A DNA stretch of 64,000 nucleotides from JABDMH01 sp964428345 (GTDB taxonomy: Bacteria > Bacteroidota > Bacteroidia > Chitinophagales > Saprospiraceae): positions 1-64,000 of the forward strand of contig CAYRYD010000027.1 of assembly GCA_964428345.1 (NCBI GenBank), in the 5' to 3' direction. Of this stretch, positions 51,785 to 61,029 are shown piece by piece. The notes under the pieces are model-generated. The model was not told where the DNA came from and did not search any database. It saw only the letters and a list, made by a program, of their open reading frames with translations. Within the stretch, counting starts at the first letter, position 1, and each line of letters begins with the position of its first letter. The position numbers were made by a program, and so were the translations under genes.

Positions 51785-53156
51785 ATTCAGAAAGCAGATA
51801 CACAAGAGTAGCCATTGATGCAGTACCCAATTCGAGTTCCCTGGGGTGCACTGCTGAAAAGACATCATTGGCTGAATGATGCAGATCAAACATCTTCTGG
51901 CCATCGACATTCAGTCCGAGCATAGGTGTACCATCGGCCCGGTGTAAGGGTGCAATATCGACTCCACCCCCGCCTTTACTCATGTAGGTCACCGTGTTTT
52001 TGGGAAATAGGTCCAACCAGCCTTCGAGTTTCAGCCGTTGCTCTTCACTGGCCGTCACACCAAATCCCCTGGGCGTATATCCGCCTGCGTCACTTTCTAT
52101 GGCTACCAGGTGTTTTTCTCCCGATTTGACCGCTTCATCGGCATAAGCCTGGCCACCCCTGGTCCCGTTTTCTTCGTTGATAAACATCACAGCCCGGACA
52201 GTTCGTCTGGGTTCAATGCCTTGATCTACCATTAATTTGAGCGCTCCCAACGCATGCATACAGCCGGCACCATCGTCGTGAGCTCCCTCACCCACATCCC
52301 AGGAATCCAGATGACCACCCATCACAATAATCTCATCAGGATGTTCGGAGCCTTTCAGTTCGGCCACGACATTGTAAGACAACGCATCCTCAAACCACCG
52401 GCAATCCATTGTCAAATGCAGTCGTACCTTCGGATCTAGCTGCAAAATCTGGTGCAGTAGATCGGCCGACTGCACTCCCAAGGCTGCTGCTGGTATGGAG
52501 TCTACGGATTCTTCATAATGACCGGTGCCAGTATGGGGAGCATCATCATCTCCTGAACTGACCGACCGGATGATACTGGCTACCGCACCCTTACGTGCAG
52601 CTTTAACCGCACCCATGGCCCGTGTACCGACATTAGAACCATAGGAAGCCCCGGTTGCAATGTTTTTCTGATCGAAAACCGGGTTGTAAAAAACAATTTT
52701 ACCTGCAATCTCTTCAGGAGACATATCATCAATGGCCACCAGCGAAGGCACTTCGACCACTTCAGCCATAATGCCCTCTTTGGGCGTGGCGACTGAACCA
52801 CCAATTGCCAGAATGTTCAATTCATATTGCCCACCTTTGCTGTCATACAATACTGCCTTTTCCGGCATCCCTCTTTCCCAGTGGGGTACCATAACCGGCT
52901 GAAGATAAACCCGGTCGAAACCACAGGTGTCCATCACCTCCTCTACCCAGTGAATAGCTTTTAATGAATTGTCCGAACCACTTAACCGGGGTCCAATGGC
53001 ACAAAGGTCGCCCAGCCACCGGTAGCTTTGTCTGGCGGTCAGAGCCTGATCGTAAAATGTGCGGATAACGGAGCGATCCGATGGACTCTGACTGGCAGCA
53101 AAACCGGACAACAGTGCAAAAGTCAGGGGCAGGAAAAATTGGCGACTGATTGACAT
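51774..53156 (-). CDS. Secreted M28-family zinc aminopeptidase
   Basis: This 460-residue exopeptidase has a signal peptide (to about residue 22) and a PA insertion (around KIVFYNPVF and ASIIRSVSSG). A catalytic M28 domain carries the zinc ligands in GGHLDSWDVGEGAHDDGAG, NEENGTRGG, AIESDAGGY and the final His in DLHHSANDVF. It releases N-terminal amino acids or dipeptides in the periplasm or outside. It probably shares a transcript with the DUF6702 gene. Confidence 0.95.
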   Translation of the reverse strand: MSISRQFFLPLTFALLSGFAASQSPSDRSVIRTFYDQALTARQSYRWLGDLCAIGPRLSGSDNSLKAIHWVEEVMDTCGFDRVYLQPVMVPHWERGMPEKAVLYDSKGGQYELNILAIGGSVATPKEGIMAEVVEVPSLVAIDDMSPEEIAGKIVFYNPVFDQKNIATGASYGSNVGTRAMGAVKAARKGAVASIIRSVSSGDDDAPHTGTGHYEESVDSIPAAALGVQSADLLHQILQLDPKVRLHLTMDCRWFEDALSYNVVAELKGSEHPDEIIVMGGHLDSWDVGEGAHDDGAGCMHALGALKLMVDQGIEPRRTVRAVMFINEENGTRGGQAYADEAVKSGEKHLVAIESDAGGYTPRGFGVTASEEQRLKLEGWLDLFPKNTVTYMSKGGGGVDIAPLHRADGTPMLGLNVDGQKMFDLHHSANDVFSAVHPRELELGTASMATLVYLLSEYGL

Positions 53157-53178
53157 CCTGAAAAATTGATCTGAAAGA

Positions 53179-53886
53179 TTAAAGGGTCTGAAATATACCC
53201 GGAGGTAAACTCAGCCGTAAGCCGGTTGCCCGGTATGATATTCTAACTTTTGAATTTAGGGGCTCCTGGATCTCCAGAGGACAACCAATGATCCTTTGAA
53301 GGTTATTGCCCAGTACAAAGCCTCCCGGTACTACTATGTCGTCAGTGACATACAAAATGTACTTCTTTGTATGTGGGGCCTCTTCGTTGGGAGCATAGAA
53401 TGATTCCGTCAGCTCCAGACGATAGCAGAGAAAGCCTTCGATGAGTTTGGTATCACTGGGATCGGTCGTGATTTCATAATCAAAGTATCCCAATTCTTCA
53501 TTGGGTTCCAGGAAATAATTCTGACTGATCAAACCACCGGCGTCCCGGGAGATCAGTTTATTCATCTCAGGAAGGATCATGTAGGCATTGGTCAGTTCAT
53601 CGTCCACCTTTTCATTGACCATAATCGTATCTGAATTGAAATAGACACATTTGGACTTGCGGGTTGCCAGGGATGCGAAGTGTTCAATGTATTCCTCGGT
53701 TGTGCTGTCCAGGACTTCCTGACCTTCGCCCAGTTCCCTGGTCAGATAGCTCACCAGAGAGTCTACATACGATTCGACCAGAGGTTGTGGAAAGTATTCG
53801 AGACAAAAACGACCCTGAGTAGTCTGACTTTGAACGGATGACTGATTGAGAACAAAAATGAATCCAATAAAAAAAAGTCTGCTCAT
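53179..53886 (-). CDS. Secreted GLPGLI-like protein
   Basis: The 235-residue protein has a signal peptide ending near QSQT. Its C-terminal half contains GFLCYRLELTES, YILYVTDDIVVPGGF and GCPLEI, which follow the order of the GLPGLI/DUF4412 group (a CY motif, a TDDI-VP strand, then a G-x-PLE strand). The N-terminal half is not recognisable. It is a distant relative of the protein at 55227-55940. The family is Bacteroidota-specific and of unknown function. Read toward the M28 peptidase with a 22-base gap, so they may share a transcript. Confidence 0.75.
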   Translation of the reverse strand: MSRLFFIGFIFVLNQSSVQSQTTQGRFCLEYFPQPLVESYVDSLVSYLTRELGEGQEVLDSTTEEYIEHFASLATRKSKCVYFNSDTIMVNEKVDDELTNAYMILPEMNKLISRDAGGLISQNYFLEPNEELGYFDYEITTDPSDTKLIEGFLCYRLELTESFYAPNEEAPHTKKYILYVTDDIVVPGGFVLGNNLQRIIGCPLEIQEPLNSKVRISYRATGLRLSLPPGIFQTL

Positions 53887-54155
53887 GTATAACGTATCAA
53901 TGTGTTCGCGTAAAGATAGATTAAATGCCTTGATGACGGTAATCCCGCTGCCGTCCTTTTAACTTATCCATCAACAAATTATGTAGAAATTAATTCAATT
54001 TCTTGCGAAAAAAGGAAATACACATCCCCTTCGCTCCCATCAACCTTGAAAAAGTGGTATGATTATTTCACGATAGCAGGTAGCGCGATTCAAAAGAGGC
54101 TTGATCAAATCGTCAGGTCACATTATTAGTGTCTGCTCAAGACCCGTATTTCATC

Positions 54156-54185
54156 AGCCATGGGATTCATTCTCATGGCTTTTTT
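54156..54185 (+). terminator. Intrinsic terminator with no gene in front
   Basis: AGCCATG-(11)-CATGGCT followed by six T forms a standard plus-strand terminator. The only plus-strand sequence before it, back to 53887, carries no gene, which suggests a short untranslated transcript or a relic of a removed gene. Confidence 0.65.
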
Positions 54186-54395
54186 GATTGTCATACAACT
54201 CGCATTGATAAAAATCCGGAATACCCGGAAATGAAGCATACGGACATTGATACCCATCATCGGAAACTACTGGCGAAGACACATCACGCTGTTTTATCAG
54301 GAAGTCTCACGAACCAGCCTTTGAAAGGTGTCATGTGCCTTTCAAGTAAAAACCCGGATATGCCAAATGACCTAAACGATATGAGTGTGATGGCA

Positions 54396-54410
54396 GATCA
54401 TTCAATGATC
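54396..54410. promoter_or_regulatory. Palindrome upstream of the esterase promoter
   Basis: GATCATT-C-AATGATC is a perfect 7-bp inverted repeat with one central base, 43 bases before the -7 element of the esterase gene. It is placed suitably for an operator; no regulator is identified. Confidence 0.35.
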
Positions 54411-54453
54411 AGCCGTTGCCTGATGGAATAACGGTAGAAATCCTAAAAGAACG

Positions 54454-54461
54454 TAGCTTTG
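54454..54461 (+). promoter_or_regulatory. -7 element of the esterase promoter
   Basis: TAGCTTTG fits TAnnTTTG, 19 bases before the esterase ATG. Confidence 0.6.
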
Positions 54462-54480
54462 CACCCCAAATAGTCTAAAC

Positions 54481-55212
54481 ATGCAAAGGTTTATCGACGG
54501 GTGGTATAGTCCGAGTCTTAACAAGCATATGGAAATCGTGACGTATGGTCATTACGGTTTTGCCCTGCTTCTTTTGCCTACAGCCGGAGCCGATTACCTG
54601 GAATATGAACGTTTTCAACTAATCGATGCAATTCGAGATTATATCCACAGTGGAAAAGTCAAGGTATTCAGTATCAACAGTATTAATTCTGAAAGCTGGC
54701 TGCATCCGGATATGATGCCTCATCACCGGGCTATCCGTCACCAATCCTATAATCATTACGTGTATAGCGAGGTCATTCCCTACATAAAGTCCCATACCAG
54801 TCCGGAGACTCCGGTCATTGTAGCCGGTGCTTCGTTGGGGGCACTGCATTCTGCCAATCTTTTCTTTCGCAGGCCGGATCTGATCGATGGAGTGATGGCG
54901 ATGAGTGGTATCTACGACCTCACGGTTTACACCAAGGGTTTTTGGAACGATGATGTTTACTTCAATTCACCCATGCATTATCTGGGAAACCTGGAAGATC
55001 ATGGGGTTTTACAAACCATGCGGACCAGTCGGCACATCCATATCCTCACCGGTTCCGGATCTTATGAGGATCCGGAAGCTTCACGTGAATTTTCGAGGTT
55101 GCTTCATTTTAAAAGCATACCGCATGAGCTGGATGTCTGGGGTGCAGACATGCCTCACGACTGGCCAACCTGGCGGGCCATGTTACCCCATTACCTGGAA
55201 ACCCGATTCTAA
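54481..55212 (+). CDS. Alpha/beta-hydrolase esterase
   Basis: The 243-residue protein of the putative-esterase (EstA/esterase D-like) group has the nucleophile Ser118 in the elbow GASLGA. The catalytic His is likely in PHDWPTW near the end, and the Asp probably lies in the SGSYEDPEA strand-loop. There is no signal peptide, so it is cytoplasmic. It is typical of proteins annotated as esterase family or transesterase-like; the substrate is unknown. Confidence 0.88.
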   Translation: MQRFIDGWYSPSLNKHMEIVTYGHYGFALLLLPTAGADYLEYERFQLIDAIRDYIHSGKVKVFSINSINSESWLHPDMMPHHRAIRHQSYNHYVYSEVIPYIKSHTSPETPVIVAGASLGALHSANLFFRRPDLIDGVMAMSGIYDLTVYTKGFWNDDVYFNSPMHYLGNLEDHGVLQTMRTSRHIHILTGSGSYEDPEASREFSRLLHFKSIPHELDVWGADMPHDWPTWRAMLPHYLETRF

Positions 55213-55226
55213 TCCCTGTAATTGAT

Positions 55227-55940
55227 TTAAAACCCGAATTGTCCTCCCATGCCCATTTGCCGGAGTTGTTCCATGGTCATTTCCTTGTATTCACCAACAG
55301 GATTGTTATGGAAGTCAGCTGAGACTTTATCGGAGATCTCTGTGGCACTGAAGGTCATCTGCATCATACCAGCATCCATGATCCATTCCAACGGCGTGCC
55401 TGAAATTTCCATCTGATTCAGGTTTTGGACAAAGGACGTCGGCACTTTGATGTCATCGGTAATAAAGAGGATCATGGAAAATTTCTGACCATCCGTTTCT
55501 GCTTCATAAGTTGCCTTATAACATTCCTTGCCAAGGATCGTTTTCTTAACGTTTTTGTCGTATACAATTGGATGTTCCTTCATCACTGCAGCCGATTCCT
55601 CACGGATCTTTTTCATGTCTTCGGCGGTTATGACGGTTTTGATTTTTTGACCCATCATATCCATATAAGTCTCGGTTCCTCCGGAAGCACTGTTCCAGAT
55701 CGATGTCATTTTCATCAGACCTCCCATCATATCCATAGTCATCTTTTGCCGTTGACCCTCAAACTCGATGATCTGACTTGACCCTTGCATACTGGCAATC
55801 ATTTGCTGCATCTCCGGAGAATCGGTTTTGATGTTGGTTACTTCAAATTTCAGGGTACCCTGATTCATTCGTTGTCCGAAAGAGCATGCAATGGCGAAGA
55901 ACAATAAGACGGCAAGGTTGAGGAATTTTACAATTGACAT
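55227..55940 (-). CDS. Secreted DUF4412 protein
   Basis: The 237-residue protein has a signal peptide (to SFGQ). It is rich in Met (repeated MQQM, MMGG, GMMQMT), as is common in DUF4412 proteins. The C-terminal half carries GKECYKATYEAE, SMILFITDDIKVPTSF and SGTPLEW, the same ordered motifs as the protein at 53179-53886. Predicted periplasmic; function unknown. Confidence 0.85.
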   Translation of the reverse strand: MSIVKFLNLAVLLFFAIACSFGQRMNQGTLKFEVTNIKTDSPEMQQMIASMQGSSQIIEFEGQRQKMTMDMMGGLMKMTSIWNSASGGTETYMDMMGQKIKTVITAEDMKKIREESAAVMKEHPIVYDKNVKKTILGKECYKATYEAETDGQKFSMILFITDDIKVPTSFVQNLNQMEISGTPLEWIMDAGMMQMTFSATEISDKVSADFHNNPVGEYKEMTMEQLRQMGMGGQFGF

Positions 55941-56030
55941 ATTGTTGTATTTATAGTTTTGATTAATTCTTTAAGGTAATCTGAGAATAACGCAGTAAAG
56001 GTCTGTTTAATTCATCCGGATAATGATTTT

Positions 56031-56573
56031 TTAATACGGCCATTCATCCAGATACTTGATAAAGATCTTGCTGGTATTGATGGCGTCAAAGATGGCCCGG
56101 TGATGCCGGCCATCAAAGTCAAGTCCCTCCCTTTCCAGCGTTTTCAGCAAACCTGTTGGTTTGTTCAGCCGCTTGATATGACGGTAGGCATTCTTCAGAT
56201 TGAGATGCGGTGCCAGCCAGCCAGCCTCCACATCGTGGAGACGGCAGTCGTTGCTCAACAGTAGCTTGTCCTCACTTCCCCACGAAACCAACGTATAATC
56301 TCCATTTTCCAGGTCAATCCACTCCCAGAAAAGATCGAGCACGGCAGGAAAAGATTCAGCCGAAGAAACCTGATGTTGTTCGATACCGGTCAATTCGGTA
56401 CAAAAGGCGGAAAGTTGCTGGTTTACCGTAGGCTTAATGAAACGGTTAAAGCTTCCAGCTTCTTCGCCGTAGCCATTGATTTTTATGGCGCCGATTTCAA
56501 TGATCTCCTGAACATTGTTGGGTGGAGCCCCTCTCCAACATGTTGCCTCCAAGTCAAAGATGATAAAGTTCAA
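56031..56573 (-). CDS. DEDDh 3'-5' exonuclease (ERI1/KapD-like)
   Basis: The 180-residue single-domain exonuclease starts with FIIFDLEATCW (Asp and Glu of motif I), then SWGSEDKLLL (motif II Asp) and HHRAIFDA (motif III His and Asp). The order and spacing match the ERI1/KapD branch, which trims structured RNA ends in other organisms. The substrate here is not known. Confidence 0.92.
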   Translation of the reverse strand: MNFIIFDLEATCWRGAPPNNVQEIIEIGAIKINGYGEEAGSFNRFIKPTVNQQLSAFCTELTGIEQHQVSSAESFPAVLDLFWEWIDLENGDYTLVSWGSEDKLLLSNDCRLHDVEAGWLAPHLNLKNAYRHIKRLNKPTGLLKTLEREGLDFDGRHHRAIFDAINTSKIFIKYLDEWPY

Positions 56574-56616
56574 AACCTGATCCGATCTTTAAATTAAACT
56601 ATAAATCTGTCTCTTC

Positions 56617-58320
56617 TCAGCTGTGAGCTATGAGTAATCTGGCAGCAGATTTATGGATCTCTCTTTCCAGACCATAGCCGAGCAGTCGATTATGGTAATA
56701 ATACAACAGTTTTAAATTTTCCGTCGTAAGACAACCATCTTTTGACAATTTGAGGGGTTTCTTGGCATGATAGATGCCCAGTTTGGCGATACCGTCAGCT
56801 ATCACCGTCTGAATATCCCACTTGACCGGCTCACTGATTTTGATTTCATCTCTAGCCTCCATTTCATACAATTTGCTTCTGACACCCAGACAATACGTTT
56901 CAAAATTTTCCATAGGTACCTGGAAGTCTTCAAAGGGTAATTTCAATACACCAAACAAATCAAGCTGGGCTTGTTCCTTTAGCAGAATCTCAAAAGCGGT
57001 ATAAGCCACCAGATGAGAAGTGAGGACCATATTATCTTTATGAAATCGTTCGACGATCCGGTCACTGAGTAATTTGGTATAGACCGACTCCCGTTGCAAA
57101 TTCCTGGAAATATCTCCATCCAATTTGAAATAATCACTGATTTCAACGGCGCGGCCATGTTTGTCAAAGCTGTTTCCATCGAAGTCGACAAAATTGCCCA
57201 GGGCATCAAAGGGCTTTCCGAAAGACATTACAATCTCAGAACTTTCATTGTAATACTGGATGAGGAATTTCAACAACTTTCGTTTGCTTTTGGAGAAGTC
57301 CTTGATCTCCATATACTTCTCTTTGCCAATCTCCCGCAGATGCTGTTCGATCAGATACCGGGCCTCCAACACAAAGTGATAGTCGAGTACCAGGGGCACC
57401 ACGAAGACCTTGTTATGGATCTTTTTCTCACAAATAGCTCTTTGAGCTTCAATGACCGTGCTGAGCAAACCCAGTTTGAGCCGGGTCTCAACCTGTCCCG
57501 ACCGGCTTCGGGTACCACCAGGAAAAAACAGACTATGTGTGCCCTTCTCAATTGAAAGCGTCGACATGGACTTCAAAGTCTCGAGATAAACAGCATTTTT
57601 CTTACGCCGGTCTACCCGGTAAGCACCCAGACGGTTCATAAAATAGGCAGCCGGTCCGAAATTGTATAGATTCAGTCCTGCTCCGTAAGAAAACGAGGGC
57701 AGACCTACCTTCAGATCAATGGCATAACCGATGAGCACGCTGTCCAGATTGCTAAAGTGTGTTGGTACAATGACAATAGTTCCTTTCCGGGCCAGATTTC
57801 GAATCTGTTCCAGATCTCCGTAAGTTTTAATCCGGTGATAAAGCTGATCTTTCTTGCCCCAGCTTTGGGTTTTAGTACCTCGCTTGCTGAGGAGTCTCTT
57901 AAACAGGGCTGTCAGGATTTTCCGGGCCTGAAGAAATGTTTTTGGCACAAAGGAACCTACAATCTCCTCGGCGTATCGATCGATGATCTTATAAAGCACT
58001 TCCTTTTGGGCTTGCTGGACAATTTCGGCGTTATGGGTTTGGGAAGCATCCTCCAGCCGGGCACGGAGTTTTTTCCAGAATGCTGCCTCATTGGGAGGAT
58101 CTACCCGCCAAGGTTTCTCCCGCATCCGGATGCGTTCCTGGTAAATGGTTTTTGCCAGAATCTCAGAAAAATCACCCTGATTTTTTTCTTCCAACCTGGA
58201 AATGGTCTGCTGAATGATCTCCTCGATAAAGTTTCTTCGCTGCAGACTAAGCTTGTAGATGGGCCAGTCTTCAAGATCCGGCAAGATATGAGGATAAAGC
58301 TGTAATTGTTCTTCCATCAA
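56617..58320 (-). CDS. PlsB-like glycerol-phosphate acyltransferase
   Basis: This 567-residue acyltransferase is probably involved in glycerolipid synthesis. The PlsC/PlsB signature is complete: block I PTHFSNLDSVLIG (HX4D), block II around GAYRVDRRKKN, block III FFPGGTRSRSGQVE and block IV VVPLVLDY. The large flanking helical domains match the GPAT/PlsB-like members of Bacteroidota. Acyl donor and acceptor are not determined. engB stands upstream on the same strand with 75 bases between. Confidence 0.9.
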   Translation of the reverse strand: MMEEQLQLYPHILPDLEDWPIYKLSLQRRNFIEEIIQQTISRLEEKNQGDFSEILAKTIYQERIRMREKPWRVDPPNEAAFWKKLRARLEDASQTHNAEIVQQAQKEVLYKIIDRYAEEIVGSFVPKTFLQARKILTALFKRLLSKRGTKTQSWGKKDQLYHRIKTYGDLEQIRNLARKGTIVIVPTHFSNLDSVLIGYAIDLKVGLPSFSYGAGLNLYNFGPAAYFMNRLGAYRVDRRKKNAVYLETLKSMSTLSIEKGTHSLFFPGGTRSRSGQVETRLKLGLLSTVIEAQRAICEKKIHNKVFVVPLVLDYHFVLEARYLIEQHLREIGKEKYMEIKDFSKSKRKLLKFLIQYYNESSEIVMSFGKPFDALGNFVDFDGNSFDKHGRAVEISDYFKLDGDISRNLQRESVYTKLLSDRIVERFHKDNMVLTSHLVAYTAFEILLKEQAQLDLFGVLKLPFEDFQVPMENFETYCLGVRSKLYEMEARDEIKISEPVKWDIQTVIADGIAKLGIYHAKKPLKLSKDGCLTTENLKLLYYYHNRLLGYGLEREIHKSAARLLIAHS

Positions 58321-58395
58321 AACCTCGGGTATTCCAGCCTACCAAGGTACGATTTCATTCTGATTGATGATGGAGTACTTGACAAAGATGGATTT

Positions 58396-58983
58396 TCAGG
58401 CGATTTTTTCTATGTAATGCAATAAATCTTCCCGGCCTTTTCCTGTGACCGATGAGATCAGAAAATGAGGAGGTAATTCCTCCCAGAAATTGAGTAATTC
58501 CTGCCGAAAAGACGCTACCTGCCGGTTAATTTTGCGGGCATTTTGTTTGTCGATCTTGGTAAAGACCAGGCAGAATGGTATCTGGTTTTGACCCAGCCAG
58601 TTGATGAATTCGATGTCGATGGTCTGGGTAGGAATATTGGCATCGATCAGGACAAAGGTCAGTTTCAACGCCGGTGCATTCATCAGGTAGTCAGTGACCA
58701 TGATTTGCCAGCTTTTTCTCTTTTTCTTAGACTCCCTGGCATATCCATAACCGGGAAGGTCTACAAGTGTCCACCGGCTATTTACTTCAAACAGATTCAG
58801 CATCTGAGTCTTTCCCGGTTGCTTCGATACTCTGGCGATGTTTTTCCGGTTGGTCAACATGTTGATCAACGATGATTTTCCAACATTTGAACGACCGATA
58901 AAGGCAAACTGGGGTAAGTCTGAAACCGGCATTTTTGCCAATGATGGAAAACTTCCCTTAAAATCGACGTCAGTGAGCATCAC
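58396..58983 (-). CDS. engB: Ribosome-biogenesis GTPase EngB (YihA/YsxC)
   Basis: EngB acts in assembly of the large ribosomal subunit. The 195-residue protein has GRSNVGKSSLIN (G1), KTQMLN (G2), DLPGYGYA (G3), TKID (G4) and SSVTGKG (G5). The length is typical, and a second ATG one codon downstream is equally possible. Confidence 0.97.
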   Translation of the reverse strand: MMLTDVDFKGSFPSLAKMPVSDLPQFAFIGRSNVGKSSLINMLTNRKNIARVSKQPGKTQMLNLFEVNSRWTLVDLPGYGYARESKKKRKSWQIMVTDYLMNAPALKLTFVLIDANIPTQTIDIEFINWLGQNQIPFCLVFTKIDKQNARKINRQVASFRQELLNFWEELPPHFLISSVTGKGREDLLHYIEKIA

Positions 58984-59122
58984 GCTAAAATATTCTTAAA
59001 ATAATTGCGATTTTTGACCCGTAGAATTAAAAGTTTGTTAATAACCGGGCAGGTATCAAAAATAAACAAATAGAAGCCGGTAATTAGCGTTTGCCAAAAA
59101 GATCCACCGAACACCGTATCCA

Positions 59123-59767
59123 ATGTTTCGATTACGAAGGTATATTTTCTCGCTTTTCCTGCTGATCAGCTGTCTGGGTCTGATGCATGGTCAGGTACGC
59201 TTTGGTGTGAGGGGTGGAATCAGTACCTATGATCTGGGGGTGACAGAAGGTATCCGGGTGCGGCAAGGAGGAAGCGAATTTTTATTGAATGTTCAGGATG
59301 CCAAATACGGCTATCATGCCGGATTGGTGCTTCAGATCAAATTGGCCTCGTTTGTAATCCAGCCAGAACTATTGTTTAATAGCAACAGTGTGGATTACAG
59401 ATTCGGCGAAACAACCAATCACGGGTCCGGTAATATCTTCACAGAACGTTATCAAAATCTGGATATACCACTATTGTTGGGTCTCAAAGCCGGGCCCATG
59501 CGACTGATGGCAGGACCGGTAGGCCACTATTTTCTGAAAAGCACTTCAGAACTCTTTGAGTTTGAAAGCTATGATCAAAAATTTTCCAATCTCACTTATG
59601 GATGGCAGGGAGGCATTGGAGTTGACCTTTTGAATGTCATGGTCGATATCCGGTATGAAGGTAATTTCTATACATTTGGTGACCATATTATCTTCTCAGG
59701 ACAGCGCTACAATTTGGCCAGCAGCCCGGCCAGGTTACTGGCTTCACTGGCTGTAACCATCAAATAA
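59123..59767 (+). CDS. Small outer-membrane beta-barrel protein
   Basis: The 214-residue protein has a signal peptide (to MHGQ) and a barrel of roughly eight strands typical of the PorT-family/OMP_b-brl group: VRFGVRGGISTYDL, YGYHAGLVLQIKLASF, LDIPLLLGLKAGPMRLMAGPVGHY and ASLAVTIK. Its function is unknown; the group is abundant in Bacteroidota. Only two bases separate its stop from that of the convergent kynureninase gene. Confidence 0.9.
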   Translation: MFRLRRYIFSLFLLISCLGLMHGQVRFGVRGGISTYDLGVTEGIRVRQGGSEFLLNVQDAKYGYHAGLVLQIKLASFVIQPELLFNSNSVDYRFGETTNHGSGNIFTERYQNLDIPLLLGLKAGPMRLMAGPVGHYFLKSTSELFEFESYDQKFSNLTYGWQGGIGVDLLNVMVDIRYEGNFYTFGDHIIFSGQRYNLASSPARLLASLAVTIK

Positions 59768-59769
59768 TA

Positions 59770-61029
59770 CTACCCGGATAGGGCATCACGGAGACCCGCT
59801 GCAAAATGGTAGCAATCGTCAAAAGAGTTGTAAAGCGGGTGTGGAGCAACCCGGATAATGTTTGGTTCACGGTAATCGATTACCAATCCTCTGGTGGATA
59901 GCTCCTGCAATATAGCTTGAACATCTGTGTGAAAGAATTGCAGACTTAACATGGCTCCTCCCGTTTCGGGTGTGGAGGGTGTGATGATGCGAAAGTCTTT
60001 GCCAGCTAAATCTTCCAGGATATCTCTCAGATACCCGGTCAGTAAGCGGGATTTGTGCTGCAACCGGTGCATGCCAATCTGATCGAATATTTCCAGGGAT
60101 GCCTTGAGGGAAGGCAGACTCAAAATGGGAGGATTGGAAAGTTGCCAGGCTTCAGCTCCTCTGGATGGATGAAATTCAGGGTGCATCTTAAACCGGTCTT
60201 CCAGACGATGTCCCCACCATCCCTGAAAATGATGATGTTCCTGATGATGCCTTTCATGGATGAAAATGGCACCGGGACTTCCCGGTCCCCCGTTAAGGTA
60301 CTTATAGGTGCACCAGCATGCGAAGTCGACTTCCCATCCGTGCAATTCAAGTACGACATTTCCGGCAGCGTGAGCCAGATCGAAGCCTACGACCAGGCCA
60401 TAGTCGTGAGCCATACGGGTGATACCGGCAATGTCGGAAAGCTGACCATTGAGGTAATGCAGTCCTGAAACAAACATCAATGCAGTCTCTGCCCATTGGT
60501 CTTCCAGCAATTGTTTCAGATCACTGATCTCAAAATAGCCGGTATCCGGATTCAAATCCCAGAAAATCAGGTGCTCGCGTCCATAGCCTCTGACTGCCAG
60601 GTGAGACCTCACCGCCTGGATATCACTGGGAAACGATGGAGATTCTACGATGACTTTAGTGCGTCGGCCCTGTGGTTGGTAGAATCCGGCAAGCAATAAA
60701 TGAATATTGACCGTCAGGGAATTCATCACCACTACTTCATGGTCTCTGGCACCGACCAGTTTCCCCATCAGCCTGCTTATCTGGTCGGGATAGTGAATCC
60801 ACGGAGTCTCGCCCCGGAAATGACCTTCCACCCCCAGGTTTTGCCAGTTGATCAGTTGTTCCTCCAGATAGTCCCGGGCTTTGACCGGCTGTAGTCCCAG
60901 CGAATGACCACAAAGGTAGATTTTAGGGCCTTTGTCCGACCGGGGTATATGAAAGTATTCTTTGAGGGGAAGTTCATCATCTTTATCGAGATCAACCTTC
61001 CATTTTTTATGGGGCAAAATATTGGACAT
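59770..61029 (-). CDS. kynU: Kynureninase
   Basis: Kynureninase cleaves kynurenine or 3-hydroxykynurenine to anthranilates and alanine in tryptophan breakdown. The 419-residue PLP enzyme has YLCGHSLGLQP, WIHYPDQISRLMGKLVGA, the PLP-phosphate loop MNSLTVNIHLLL, GFDLAHAAGNV and the PLP Lys in WCTYKYLNGGPG. No other kyn genes are adjacent within the window. Confidence 0.97.
   Translation of the reverse strand: MSNILPHKKWKVDLDKDDELPLKEYFHIPRSDKGPKIYLCGHSLGLQPVKARDYLEEQLINWQNLGVEGHFRGETPWIHYPDQISRLMGKLVGARDHEVVVMNSLTVNIHLLLAGFYQPQGRRTKVIVESPSFPSDIQAVRSHLAVRGYGREHLIFWDLNPDTGYFEISDLKQLLEDQWAETALMFVSGLHYLNGQLSDIAGITRMAHDYGLVVGFDLAHAAGNVVLELHGWEVDFACWCTYKYLNGGPGSPGAIFIHERHHQEHHHFQGWWGHRLEDRFKMHPEFHPSRGAEAWQLSNPPILSLPSLKASLEIFDQIGMHRLQHKSRLLTGYLRDILEDLAGKDFRIITPSTPETGGAMLSLQFFHTDVQAILQELSTRGLVIDYREPNIIRVAPHPLYNSFDDCYHFAAGLRDALSG

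Larger units (their letters stand above)
53887..54480. other. 594-base stretch without a supported gene
   Basis: A GTG-initiated 100-codon frame at 54129-54431 is crossed by an intrinsic terminator (54156-54185) and has a His-rich, low-complexity translation, so I do not call it. The stretch also holds a perfect 15-base palindrome at 54396-54410 and the promoter of the esterase gene. An imperfect -7 element (TATCTTTA, minus strand 53911-53918) may serve the GLPGLI-like gene. Confidence 0.6.

Noticed and set aside
54129..54431. 100-codon GTG-initiated frame, His-rich
   Set aside because: An intrinsic terminator lies inside it and codes the only His-rich part; composition is unlike a real protein.
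55077..55092. parS-like sequence AGCTTCACGTGAATTT
   Set aside because: Only 11 of 16 bases fit the common parS consensus and it lies in the esterase coding sequence 34 kb from parB; a single partial match is expected by chance.
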